Below are positions 12,114 to 22,700 of a stretch of 64,000 bases of DNA, piece by piece. Source of the DNA: Paraphaeosphaeria minitans (Eukaryota; Ascomycota; Dothideomycetes; Pleosporales; Didymosphaeriaceae); contig WJXW01000012.1 in the NCBI GenBank assembly GCA_015832175.1, positions 1,260,001 to 1,324,000 of the forward strand. Direction: 5' to 3'. Both the position numbers and the translations under genes were made by a program. The notes below the pieces were generated by a model, which ran no database searches, was not told the origin of the DNA, and saw only the letters and a program-made list of their open reading frames with translations. Each line of letters begins with the position of its first letter. The stretch's first letter is position 1.

Positions 12114-13080
12114 ATGAGCAACCTATTCCCGCTCCTCCGCGCCGGACTCAACTTACTGTGGCCATCCGGTGAAAACGAAACCTCTCAAACCTCTCAAACC
12201 TCCCCGTCTCCGGCTCGCGCAGGTCGCCGGAATGAAGGCAACACGGAGCTCTCCCTATCCTATGCAGACATATGCGTCACGCGCGCTATGCTCAAAACCC
12301 TTGGTCTGCCTACAGAGCTGGTTCTCGAGATCTTGGCCCACGCGCAGTACGAGCCCGTCGTCGAGTTCGCGAGCAGTCACCGCGCGGTGGCGGAGGCGCT
12401 CATGGGCGCCGCTACAAGCGCATATGTGTGTCTGCCTGCCGAGGTCGCCAGTCGAAATACCATACGCCGGATATCTGGACCGAACGTGAGGCTCAAAGTC
12501 AAAGAGATTAGGTTTGACGTCAAAAGCAAAGACCAAGGGTGGACGAGCGAAAACACTACCGGCACGTTCAATACCTCGTCTTGGTTGGAGGTCTCTATCT
12601 TTAGACCTGGACCGCAGTTCTCGAGCCTTGGGGACCTTCCGTTCTGGACTAGGGAGTACGACAATCCGCAGGAGCTGCAGGAACAGCTATCGCCGACGGG
12701 TCACAAGCTCGTTGATGCGCGACCTGGGATCGCGTCGGTCGGCGCTCAGGGAGGAGAACCGCCTCTTGCCTGGTATCTGCAGGGCAACAAGGTAGCTGAG
12801 CGGCACCACATCGATTACCAAATTGTTTGGGCTCCCGGCCGCAGCGAAGGCAACCAGGGTGCTGGCCAAGGTGACGGTTTCTTTGGCGTCTTGCAGGAGG
12901 ACGATTCGGTGCTGGTATTGGCGAGAGCGAAGGTGAGCCGCCAATTCGTTGCGAGTTTGAGTGATGAGCTAGCTCGGAGAGGGAACGATGACTAACACAT
13001 AGGTATAGTACCCGGGCTGGCGGTGCCAGGTCGACAACGTCAAGATGACTGTGCGGTACGGTTTCGACGAGCCGTCGTGA
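12114..13080 (+). CDS. F-box-like fungal protein of unknown target
   Basis: Exons 12114-12932 and 13009-13080 give 296 aa. The 76-nt intron has a GTGAGC donor, an ACTAAC branch site and a TATAG acceptor; splicing restores ARAKYPGWRCQVDNVK. The YPGWR ending, following a beta-rich middle, recurs in many uncharacterised fungal F-box-like proteins. An F-box-like helix (LGLPTELVLEILAHA) sits at residues 63-77. If genuine, this would bind Skp1 of an SCF ubiquitin ligase; only the N-terminal half of an F-box is convincing. An in-frame ATG exists at 12003, but its 37 extra residues look non-coding, so the later start is preferred. No substrate-binding repeat (LRR, WD40, kelch) is visible. Confidence 0.75.
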
Positions 13081-13114
13081 AGAGGTCCACGCGTAGCTAT
13101 TACTGCAATCATAC

Positions 13115-13310
13115 CTCGACATCATGTATGGCCAACGCTCCGCTGCTCAGAGGTATTAGTCACACCAACATTAGTCTCCCAATCACACCTCGAAATCATG
13201 TATGGCCAACGCTCAGCTGCTCGGAGGTATTAGTAACACCAACATTTACCTAGTCTCCCAAACATAACTCGACATCACGTGTGGCCAACGCTCAGCTGCT
13301 TGTCAGAGGT
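13115..13310. repeat. Tandem repeat, 74-79 bp unit, about 2.6 copies
   Basis: Copies begin at 13115, 13189 and 13268 with CTCGACATCATG, CTCGAAATCATG and CTCGACATCACG. Each continues TGGCCAACGCTC.GCTGCT. The third is truncated. The array lies just after the F-box-like stop codon, in a convergent spacer (13081-13530) that holds no gene. Confidence 0.8.
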
Positions 13311-13530
13311 GAGCTCGCTTCTTGCCGATTGCCAAGGCTGTGTTGAGATACCTTGGCGCTTCCGGGAATAAGGTGCTCACGTCAGCCCCCCCGGAGCATT
13401 TCTTTAGTTGGCGAAGGGCACCAGCTGAAGAAAAAATGAATCATTACCATTTCATTACCCAGGTATCACGTCTAATGTAATGCAATGCTCCTCACGCCCA
13501 GCTCCTCTCCTCTCCATCCCACTCCCTTCC

Positions 13531-14280
13531 TCACAAGAACACAGCTATCAAACCCGCCACAACGAGCGCCCCCATCCACGCCCGCGGCTCCGTCACACCA
13601 GCCACACCCGCGTAATTCGTCGGTGTGGCCGTCGGTGTAGCGCTCGCAGTGGCATTCGCCATGGTCTCGTTGCCGGTGTTCTGCACGCGGATCCAGTCGG
13701 CGCCGAGCGCACTTCCCAAGCCCGTCGCATTCACAAAAGCGGCCGTGTCCCAGCCGACGCGGCTCTTCAGCAGGCTCTTGAACCTCGCGGGCACGGTGAA
13801 GTTCTCGGGCTGGGCGAACAGCAGCAGCGTGTACTTGTGGGGGATGTCGTGGAGCGGCGGGGCCGGGCGCAGGTAGGGCGCGAGGTCCTTGGACGGGTTC
13901 TCGAGCTTGAGGGTTTGGGTGTCGGTGGAGGGCATGGTGACGTTGGCGGTGAGCCAGTGGAGGAATTGCACGCGTGTGCTGTTGCGGGGGACGTCGAGGT
14001 CGACGAGCATGAGGATGGCGTGGCCGCCCGGGGTCCAGACGGGAGCAGAGATCTGGGAGGGCGCGAAGGCGGTGTCTGCGCGGCATGGGTTAGCTTGCCA
14101 AGTGTGCAGGCGGGAAGAGGGCCATTGCGTACCTGCGAGCGAGAGCAGCTCGCCGGGGGCGTTGACGTTGTTGTTGGCCCAGGTGACATTGAGATCTGCG
14201 TTGGCCTGGACGGGAAAGCCAGGCGCGACGGTTGCACTGGCGACGCCGGCGAGGGCGGCGCAGAAAGCCCAATTGACCAT
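13531..14280 (-). CDS. Secreted PEBP-like (phosphatidylethanolamine-binding) protein, probably GPI-anchored
   Basis: Exons 14280-14133 and 14075-13531 join across a 57-nt intron (GTACGC donor, GCTAAC branch, GCGCAG acceptor) to give 230 aa. Residues 1-16 are a signal peptide (MVNWAFCAALAGVASA). The PEBP fold is recognised from PVWTPGGHAILMLVDLDVPR at 61-80, equivalent to the DPDAP ligand loop, and VQFLHWLTANV at 85-95, equivalent to LHWI. YTLLLFAQPENF and the late RVGWDTAAFVNATGLG helix follow the family order. The C-terminus is Thr/Ala-rich and ends in a hydrophobic segment (WMGALVVAGLIAVFL), suggesting a GPI anchor. Several N-x-S/T sites fit secretion. Extracellular PEBP-like proteins are common in ascomycetes, but their ligand is not established. 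Confidence 0.9.
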   Translation of the reverse strand: MVNWAFCAALAGVASATVAPGFPVQANADLNVTWANNNVNAPGELLSLAGTQWPSSRLHTWQANPCRADTAFAPSQISAPVWTPGGHAILMLVDLDVPRNSTRVQFLHWLTANVTMPSTDTQTLKLENPSKDLAPYLRPAPPLHDIPHKYTLLLFAQPENFTVPARFKSLLKSRVGWDTAAFVNATGLGSALGADWIRVQNTGNETMANATASATPTATPTNYAGVAGVTEPRAWMGALVVAGLIAVFL

Positions 14281-14420
14281 GTTGGCTGCACGGAGAGCGA
14301 GGATCCGAAAGCGCTGGAGGAATGGGTGCGAGAAGGAGATATCGATAAGGACGGAAAAGAGAGACTGAAAGGAGAAACACAGAGATTGAGTGGCAGATGA
14401 AGAAGCGGAGTGGAGAGAGA

Positions 14421-14458
14421 GCACCTGCACCTGCACCTGCACCTGCACCTGCACCTGC
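14421..14458. repeat. GCACCT hexanucleotide microsatellite, 6 units
   Basis: Six perfect GCACCT units lie about 140 bp upstream of the PEBP-like start, in its 5' region. The tract would encode a Val-Gln repeat only in a frame that is not part of any supported gene. Confidence 0.9.
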
Positions 14459-15130
14459 CAGGTCCGCGACATGTGACTCGTGAGTGGATTGATTAACAGT
14501 AGACTAGGTTTGGCGGCGTTGCCTAGGGCTGCCCCTGCCCGCAGTGGGGCGCGCTTGCAGGTTGTTGACATTTGATTTAGCCGCACCTCCACGGGAACGA
14601 GTTGCCCACCCGCACCCTCGCCTCGCCTCGCACAAAGGTCGCAAGCACAAGTCTCAAGAGACGCTGCCCGTGCCGCACCGCTCCGCTCCTCGCGCGCAAG
14701 ACACAGTGCGAGAAATGGACCGTCGTCCTGGATGAAGGGGATCCGACTGCCGAGAGCCGAGTGTCTTGGGCGGGGGCCGGCGCTGTTCGTGCCTGGTTCG
14801 CTGCCGTTCATGCCTGGTCTGATTCGCTGCCTGTCCGCCGGGTACCTTGCAGGGTACGCGTCCACGTCCTCCACCACGGCCCAGGGTCACATCACCATCA
14901 CCATCGCCATCGCGAATAACCTTGTTCAGAGCACCACTGTTGTGGAGGAGTCGCTCAGTGCGAGCATCCGTAGCAGATGGGTATTGGAAAACAAGCGAGA
15001 TGGCGCCTACACTTTTCCACCGAACGCCCAAGGTCTATCCTGCAAAACGCTACACGCAAAGAAATCGCCGGGATGCAGCTCGTGGGTCGGGTGCCCTGTC
15101 TTCTCCTCTTCTCTACGCCTTGTTTACATT

Positions 15131-15247
15131 GCCGCCGTCGACATGCTGGCTCTACGCCGGGTGTGCATCGCCGCCGTCGGCATGCTGGCTCTACGCCGGG
15201 TGTGCATCGCCGCCGTCGGCATGCTGGCTCTACGCCTGGCTTCCATC
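15131..15247. repeat. 39-bp tandem repeat, 3 copies
   Basis: Copies are at 15131-15169, 15170-15208 and 15209-15247, each starting GCCGCCGTCG. Copies 1 and 2 differ at one base and copy 3 diverges at its end. The unit is divisible by three, so all frames are kept open across it. The right end overlaps the C-terminal codons of the weak minus-strand ORF at 15230-16072. Confidence 0.9.
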
Positions 15248-16072
15248 GCGGCTGCCGACATATCGGTAGGCGAGCTCCACCGTCCCGATGTTCCTCTCGT
15301 TGGCGAGCTCCTTGAGCTCCTTCGGTCTCCTCTTGATGAGCTCCGTCTCCTCGAACAGCGTCTCGCGATCGCTGTCCACCCGCTCAATGGGCGAGAACGA
15401 CTCCGGCACTACCGAGACCCGGTTCGCCGCTCGGCTGGCGCTCCGCTCCTCCATGCGCGACGTCGCCCGGCTGCTGCTTCGCTCGATTTGACTGTTCAGC
15501 GACGGGCTGGAAGGCGACGACGATAGTATCGATCCTCTTCGAGAAATCGACAGACGCATCCGCGACGTCCGCTTCCGCTTGTCGCCGCCGTTTCCAGCTA
15601 CTATTGTGGTCGTGACGACGTTCATGGGCAGCTCGGTTCGATTCACATGGTGGAGCGCGCTCGTGAGCATGTCGGATGGTGCTGTATTCCTCTTCGATGC
15701 CGGTCTTGATTTCTTCAGCGTGCCAGGCGGCGTTGTGCTCGACGTGTTTGAAGAGTTCCGTGACCGATTCCTAGGGTCTGCCGGCGAGTGTATCAAGGTT
15801 TCTGTGGTGGGGGTGAAGAGAGCGATTGGGGCTGGAGGCGGCGAGGCAGGGATCGGAGGCAGCGATTCCAGTGCAGGTCTGGAGTGGTGGGAAGGAGCTG
15901 CCGACGAGGCGTTGGACGGTAACCGTGACAGTGGTGCTCTGGGGCTGCATGTGCGCGAGCTGGCTGCCGAGCTCGTCCGCCATATGTCTTTCCACCTCCT
16001 CAGTGTTTTCCTGATCCCTGTGCCGTCCGCCGAGTAGCCCGTGGGCGGCGATAGTGTGCTTGTCTGTGACAT
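15230..16072 (-). CDS. Hypothetical Ser/Pro/Arg-rich protein
   Basis: An uninterrupted 280-aa frame starts at the second in-frame ATG (MSQTSTLSPPTGYSADG). I recognise no family. Composition is Ser, Pro, Arg and Thr-rich with basic RRGS-type stretches (RMRLSISRRGSILSSSPSS), as in intrinsically disordered fungal signalling proteins. A charged helix (FEETELIKRRPKELKELANE) lies near the C-terminus. The end runs into the 39-bp repeat block, so the true 3' end may differ. Overlapping open frames on both strands and GC-rich sequence weaken the call. Confidence 0.4.
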   Translation of the reverse strand: MSQTSTLSPPTGYSADGTGIRKTLRRWKDIWRTSSAASSRTCSPRAPLSRLPSNASSAAPSHHSRPALESLPPIPASPPPAPIALFTPTTETLIHSPADPRNRSRNSSNTSSTTPPGTLKKSRPASKRNTAPSDMLTSALHHVNRTELPMNVVTTTIVAGNGGDKRKRTSRMRLSISRRGSILSSSPSSPSLNSQIERSSSRATSRMEERSASRAANRVSVVPESFSPIERVDSDRETLFEETELIKRRPKELKELANERNIGTVELAYRYVGSRDGSQA

Positions 16073-16948
16073 GGTCGACTGCTTCCGACCTTGCACCCAC
16101 GCTCAAGAAATAAATCGACGTTTGATAAGAGATAAATAAACCGTGAGACGGGTAGGTATCCTGCGGGCTATCGTACACGCGATGGAAGCAAGAGTCGATT
16201 CCACGTGGGAAGGGCAGCGCAACGGCACCGCGCATTCTTATCACATATGGACCCATCCCAAGCACAACGGGCCCGCCGCATGGGACGAGCTTTCGGGGAA
16301 GCTGGAAACGGTCCACGGAGCGTCAGCCATGCAGGGGCCCAAATGTGATGGTGGGCTCGGCTAGCCCTCCTGGAAGGATTTATTATACAGGCCGTGGGCC
16401 GTGGGCCGTGGGGAGCAGACGTGCACGAGTCTGACTGGGTCCGAAATTATTGGCAACATTTGTGCATCGGCCGGGCGCGACCTCGTTAAATGGCGCTTGC
16501 CATGGCTGCGTGGTGAATAAATAATAATACCTAAAGGCTCGGATGCATAAATACTAACGACCACGCCGTGTGCCGCGCTCCCCAACGTGGCGGCTGGCCT
16601 TCGATAGTGCGCTCGCGACCAGGTCGAGGAAAACACGCCCCACGTCGAGACATGGGAGACGCAACCGGATGTGCATGGAAAGAAACAGCTTGGCGCGTCC
16701 GAAGGGGTCGCTCGTGCTACAGCAAAACAATCCTTGATAGGGTGGATTTGTACATGTTTCCATCCCTCACCGGAGTCCGTTCGCCATCGCTCCGGGACCG
16801 CGACCTCCTCCGCGCTGTATGTGCCATCACATCATACCAGCGATCCCGCCCATCTCGAACCGCTTCTCGCTTGGGCTGCGGGCGTTGTGGTTGTCGAAAC
16901 CTTATTGCCTCCATGCTTTGCCATCCAGGCAAGCATCGCGCCATCTTT
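16073..16948. other. Intergenic, no supported gene
   Basis: This stretch of about 0.88 kb lies upstream of the Ser/Pro-rich ORF and downstream of the carrier gene. It contains a short GGGCCGTGGGCCGTGGG duplication near 16390. Open frames are short and featureless. Confidence 0.45.
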
Positions 16949-18087
16949 CTAGTTGATAAATCGCATGGTAAGTTCGACCCTGGCCCGCGTCAGTCGTTTG
17001 CCAACGGCAGATCCCATCATATAACTCACGTAGCGAACGTTCCCGCGCTAACAGGCATGGCCCTCAGTAGCGTAGGACCGATGCCTCGCCAGAAACCACC
17101 GAGACCTTCAGCTCTCAACGTTTGGGCGAAGCAGTCGCGCATGCTCTTGTATTTTTGCGTTTCGCCGAACCCATCGGTTTGCATTTTGCTCTTGATCACG
17201 TCGAATGGATAGCTCCAAAGCCACAGTGCCTCGCCAGCTAGGCCGCCGTAAAGAGCCACCTTGGCGGTGCTAATTTCGTCCCGTTTGATATGGTTGCGCT
17301 CCGCATCCTTGTTCATCATGAATTCAAAAGCTGCGAACCAAGCGCCGTAGGCGTTCGCCTCGCGCAAGAAGGTCACCGCGGTTCCACGGTAGACGCCCCG
17401 GACGCCCTCGTGGGCTGTGAGCTTCTTGATGCAGTCGATGGGGCCATTGTAGAGTTGAGCCGCGCCGTGGGGCTGCGTCTGCAGACGGATGCGGATGTGT
17501 TCGATGGGACTTGACAGTACCGTGTTGGCGATTCCCGCAAATGCACCGGCCGCATAGTACTGCGAGTAGCTGAGGTCGCCGGAGCCTGTCTTCTCGAGGT
17601 TTCCCGCCTCAAACGCGCGACGGGCGTAGTGGAATCCACCAAACTGCACTGACACGCAGGCTCCGATGCCAATCAGCGGCGTCAACGTACCCTTGTAAAA
17701 GGCGAGGGCTCCCTCGTTCTTGTATATCTTGGTCGCAGCATCTAGGGCGCCTGAGTACTGCGATGTTGTTTGCAGCCTGACTTTGACAATGTCAAACGGC
17801 TGTCCTGGTCCGAGTCAGTACTGCGGGTGCCGATATCGGATTGGAAGTTCCATCGATGGCAGGCAATGGCCCTTGATCCAGACATCGTATAGCACGTAGC
17901 ACATTCGCGAGGATCTTGACCCTCTGGCAAAGCTCGTTGTACAGATGGAGTTCTATAGAGTCGTAGAGACTCCCGATTACATACCAATGAGCACCTGTGC
18001 AACACCACCGACCGCGCCCGCGAAGAGATCCTTCAGCGTCCTCTGGAGCCCCTGATTCGGTGCCTCCAGCTCTGCCTCGATCCCCAT
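16949..18087 (-). CDS. Mitochondrial carrier family protein, YMC1/YMC2 type
   Basis: Exons 18087-17985, 17804-17030 and 16979-16949 (introns 180 and 50 nt) encode 302 aa, close to yeast Ymc1. The start is MGIEAELEAPNQG. Three solute-carrier repeats are present, each with the PX[DE]XX[KR] signature: QPFDIVKVRLQTT, SPIEHIRIRLQTQ and YPFDVIKSKMQTD. Other family blocks are LKDLFAGAVGGVAQVLIG in helix 1, TPLIGIGACVSVQFGGFHYARR, and RAMPVSAGTFATVELTMRFIN at the C-terminus. That terminus appears only when the last 31-nt exon is spliced in. The protein would sit in the inner mitochondrial membrane. YMC-type carriers are linked to amino-acid, particularly glycine/glutamate-related, metabolism; the exact substrate is inferred by family only. 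Confidence 0.93.
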
Positions 18088-18758
18088 CGTTTACTGTTTA
18101 TGTGATTGCCGTTCAATTGTCCTAGTCCTGCCGACTCTTTAAGCGCACGAGCCTCCAGCGAGGCACGGCGGGCACAATGGGTTCTTTCAGGCTCGTTGAC
18201 GAAGCTGCGTGGTGAAGATCAATGTTCTGAAAGTCAATCGAGGATGTGAACGGCAATTGAAGGTGACGAAAGCCGAACTCGGGCCATTGCGTTGATCTCG
18301 GGCGGCGACTCGAATTCTCTGGTTGCGTGCTTGTGCCAAGGCGCTAGGCACCATCGCATTTGTTGGCGATTTGGGGAAAGGTGCCAACTGTGACGTCGTG
18401 ACAGTCATGCTTCGATATTGGTGTCGATGTGGATGTAAAGTTGAAGTAAGATATTAGTAGATGATAGCAGATACCGAGCATATACAGGAAATCAAAAAGC
18501 CGCGCCAAAACCACCGAGTAAACAACAAAATCGCAAAAACCGGCGGGATATCTATACACATGTCAGGACGTCCGTCGCCACTCTTTCTGACGTCCTAAAT
18601 GCATCCAATTACAAGACACTCCAAAGATCTCCAAACAGCGCGCTGCCTCAACGCAATCATTTCAGTTTCTATTCCATCTCAGCATGGCCATCGTTCCGTA
18701 ACTGTACACACTCATGTGAATTCGTCTCCAAAGATGGATCCAATTTTTCCAGGCAATG
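18088..18758. other. Spacer between Ras-like gene and carrier gene
   Basis: This 671-bp stretch holds the 3' side of the Ras-like gene and the promoter of the carrier, both on the minus strand. No additional coding or RNA feature is seen. Confidence 0.45.
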
Positions 18759-19749
18759 CTACCAGCACCGTAGCTTCCTCCAGAAGCTCTCTTTCGGCTC
18801 GTTGCCCTCGCTCGGCCATGATGACGAGCCATCCTTTTCGTTGAGAGGTGGCAGCGCTGCGGTTCCGTCGGTATGCGTAGCAGTAACACCGCCAGACGCT
18901 GCTAACTGCCGTGCTTCGACAACACGGCGAACGAGCACTGTCCCGTCAGCTACGTGGACACGCCCTGTTTCAGCAACACTTACGCGCAAAGGTCTCCTCA
19001 ATATTCACCATCTCTCTTGCGCTAGTCTCCATGAAGCCACAGCGCCTCTTCCGTGCCCACTCGAGCCCCTCGGCGGCCTTGATGACGCGCCCAGAGGACA
19101 GGTCGCACTTGTTGCCCGCAACAAGCTTCACTGGCGGGACCTTGCCCTGGTCTATCCTGTTCTCCTCCTCCATGTCGATCATCTCGCAAAAGTACTCGAG
19201 GCCGTCAAGGCTGTTTTGGTTCGTGATGTCGTAGACGAGGAGGAAGGCGTCGGATCGCAGGTTGGAGGCTGCCCAGAGCGAGCGGTACTCCTCCTGGCCC
19301 GCCGTGTCGGTGAGCATGAGGAAGTAGGACTGGCCATCGACGGAGCGCGTCACCGAGTACGAATCTTCTATACGGATATCAACGGGTTTGCGCTTCATGC
19401 ATGCGCGGTCGCTCTCGGCGCAATCGGGCGCATGTTGCACTCTCGTGGCTTCGGAATTATGCGCGCGGCGCGGCAGACGTACCTATGGTCGGATCGTAGC
19501 TGTTGCGCGCTTCGTCAGCCCAGCGTGTCTGAAATGCCACGACTCAAGCGCACATGTCGACTTACTCATGCGTCCATTCGCTCCTTACTAGCCGCAGCGT
19601 GATTGAACTTTTTCCTGTCTCGGCATCAGCCTCCTGCCCTTTCGCACATGCGCATTCCCCCCTTGGTGTTTCGTTTGTTTGGCTGGCAAAGACATACCGC
19701 AACCGCCGTCCCCGCACACCGTGATGGTGATCCTGTTGTCGGGGTCCAT
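18759..19749 (-). CDS. Ras-family small GTPase without a CAAX terminus
   Basis: Five exons: 19749-19698, 19614-19566, 19499-19483, 19367-18984 and 18937-18759. The sum is 681 nt, giving 226 aa. The P-loop GDGGCGKSS is at 13-21. The effector region YDPTIEDSY is assembled partly from a 17-nt exon. Switch II is DTAGQEEYRSLW; guanine-specificity motifs are NKCD and ETSA. Splice sites are GTATGT, GTAAGT, GTACGT and GTAAGT donors with AG acceptors, and all phases agree. The hypervariable tail ends SFWRKLRCW, so there is a single Cys one residue from the end rather than a CAAX box. Membrane attachment, if any, would have to use that Cys differently. Best described as a fungal Ras-like GTPase in plasma-membrane or morphogenesis signalling; the exact subfamily is not assigned. 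Confidence 0.93.
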
Positions 19750-22700
19750 GGTCCCGCCCTCCCAAGCTCAGAAGATGTCCAAGAATCGAATCGCCGACGT
19801 CGTTGTCGTGGGAAGGAGCGCTGCTGTCGTTGTTGTCGGTCTTCTGTCGTCGGGTCGCAGTTCTTCTCTGCCCAATGATGGCGGCCGGAGGTCAGGACAC
19901 GACTCCGCGCCTAGCTCGAGTCTCAACCGTGTCAAAATGTCTAGGTCAAGCCGTCTCTTCCAATGTCGAGCCCGGTGGTGTCGGTACGCAGAAGCCGCAG
20001 TCGCTGTCGTCGTGTCGAAAAGGCAGAGCGGTCGAAAAGGCAAAGCAGGAGGCGACGTTAAAAGCGTTTGAAGGAAAGCGGCACGTTGCACGTCTTGTCT
20101 GCGACGACCCTTGCACCCGCCCTACCCAAGTTGTTCCATGCGCCCATCCATATCACAATTTAAGATTGGCGTGCCCGATGCCTGCATTCATCAGAACACA
20201 CGTGCGCATGCTTGCATGCGCATCATGGGTGACCCCAGCGCTGGACCTGCAATATGACTCTGCCAGCTTCCATCGCCATTCTACTAGGTAGGTATCTACC
20301 AGCATCACTGCCATCTACCTACCGCGCCGCAAGATGGCATCGTACCGTGGACAGCACGACGCAAGGACCGGTCGACATCGCCCATTCACACGTCGTCCTC
20401 GCAGGATGACACATGGGCCCAGGCCAAGCTCATCACCCCAATGAGCTGCTCCTTTGCCAGCCAGCCTGTTGCATTGCGTTTCAGCGGTCTCTATTCACAC
20501 GCCTCGCGCAGGCAGCATTCTTTGGCGAAGGCCGCAAGACTCCTGACGGCTAAGAGCTTTTTGAGAAGCATCAGGCCCTTTTGCGCAGTGATCGTCTATC
20601 AAAACTGCCCGATTCAACACAGGATCGCAGTGGTCGGCGAGGCTAACGTACGATGTCGACAGCACGTGGGCATGTGCTCCACAGAGCAAAGATGCCGAGG
20701 ATTTGCACCGGGGTGTAGATCAGAACTCGCAGAGTTGTGGCAAGCTATTCGCTAACCTCATCTAGATCTTGAAGTTGGTCCAAAATTTGTAGTTCGATCC
20801 CCACACTGGTGGTGGCGCAATGTTGGCCGGTCGTCGATCATAGCTACCTACGGTAGGTACCTACCACCTGATTGGCCATTCGTCCAAATCGACACAATAA
20901 ACTGTGCCGAGCCGCAAAACAGCGATATCGACGTATGTACCACATTACATCCAATTTGGGACGTTGAAAAGCATCAACTGCAAGCTTCTTTGTCTCCAAC
21001 TAGGGTTGTACGGAGTCATGGCACTTTCTCGAGTCGAATATCCTAATATCTAGGACTGCAACGCGATCAACAACGCTATGAAGGTCATGCTGGGGGCTCG
21101 GCGTGCTCCAAAAATTACACTCAGGCAGTTCTCGTTGGACAAATACTTGGAGAAGGAAGAGGTTACTCGTTAGATGTTTTCGTCCAGCTCTTCTCCTTAG
21201 TCAGTTGCAAGACTTCAGAAAACGGAGGACACAAATGATACGTATCCAACTGTCTCTGATTACAGGCTTTGGGACTGAGTTTTAGAATCCGCCGGCTCAT
21301 CCATTACGAGTGGTATGGGATAATACAAGTGTTGATGTAAAGAAAATAATGCCAGAATCTTGCTTCCAGAATGTAATAACAACCACCTGACCCTTGCGAT
21401 ATGGCGAGGTTGCCAGTTCAGAGAACATCAACTTCGCGCTGACCCAAAAGAAGGCGTATTTGGGACATGCGTACCACATGGCAGCTTTCTGAACAAATCA
21501 AACGCCCTTTTATAAGTTACACAGGCGTACACTATGGCGTGTTGATGCTCCGCTTTTTTCTTCTCGTCAACGAGATGCACCTTTCCCCTCATTCTAGTCT
21601 CCTACTCTACTTACTGTGATGCTTTGATCACATCAATTAACTGTGCAAACTTTTCCCAGTGGCGCGCGACCGTTGTCAGGCGCAAGCCCGCGTTGGAAAT
21701 GCAGCGCGCGTAAAGTAAAATGTCCTCAACATGAAATTAAGCATGTAAGTACCAACATGAGGGTGTCTTATTCCCAATACCATGGTCTCGAAGCATTGAC
21801 TGCTGGTAAACAATCGACTGAGAAGGTCAGGCTTCGTAGACGAGTCACGAGCAGCGACGACCTACGTACCATGTATTTTGGTGACTCTTAGGACACCAGC
21901 ACCACGGACGCCGCCCCTATAAAAGCCCGCCTGGATTAGCTAGGTGGGTTGAGAAATCACGAGCTCACCATGACCATAGACACAAGGATGCCTTTGCGTA
22001 AAAGTGCTACATGTGATGAGGTAGGTGAGAACAATCAGCCTTGGTTGGCGTAACAGGTTCGAGCGTGGCGATGAGGACCTTCTCAAGGAAGGGGACGAGG
22101 AGAGTGCCGACGAATATCAAGTTGCGCTGCTGAGAATGGTCCGAAACGTGGGTCGTTGTGCAGTGGAAGGAGGCAGCGACATAGTAGTGCTACGCTGTGT
22201 AGAGTTTCGATTTTGGGTGAACGATGGCCAGACCCCCGGTCATGGTTCGCAAGAAGCTCGATCTACTAGCTACCCTGAAGCCGTGATGGAGTAGCGTTGG
22301 TATGTAAACCAAAACTGACCGGGCGCAGCAATCCAAAGTAGCAAGTAGCCGATCGGAATGTATTGTCTTTGTCTTGCGAGTGGTCTTCCAAGCGCAGGTA
22401 CAATTGCCCTTTTATTTTCACGGGCGACACTACGGGCTTCTCTACACCATGCGGTAGGACGAGGATCGGTAGAATGTGCACCGGCGGCAGCCGAGAGGAG
22501 ACGGCGCGGAACGGCGCGGCAAGAAAAGCCTACATGCTCAGCATTGATGAAAGTTTGGAGCATGGTCCGTAATCAAGATTACATGGACTCTGTTACCTCA
22601 GGGTCGGCAGCGAGTCCAGGTCCGTTCTAGCACTGTTGTATACCGTATGTAATCTCTAGACTGTTCAAGATGTACTCGGACAAACTAATTTCAATCATAC

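Noticed and set aside
13480..14400. 306-aa plus-strand frame over the PEBP-like gene
   Set aside because: It is the complement of a spliced, signal-peptide-bearing PEBP gene and has no domain of its own.
14732..15526. 264-aa plus-strand frame spanning the 39-bp repeats
   Set aside because: It stays open mainly because the repeat unit is a multiple of three; the rest is low complexity and overlaps other frames.
20785..20815. TTCGATCC resembling a tRNA T-loop
   Set aside because: Flanking bases do not form a T stem and no anticodon arm lies upstream.
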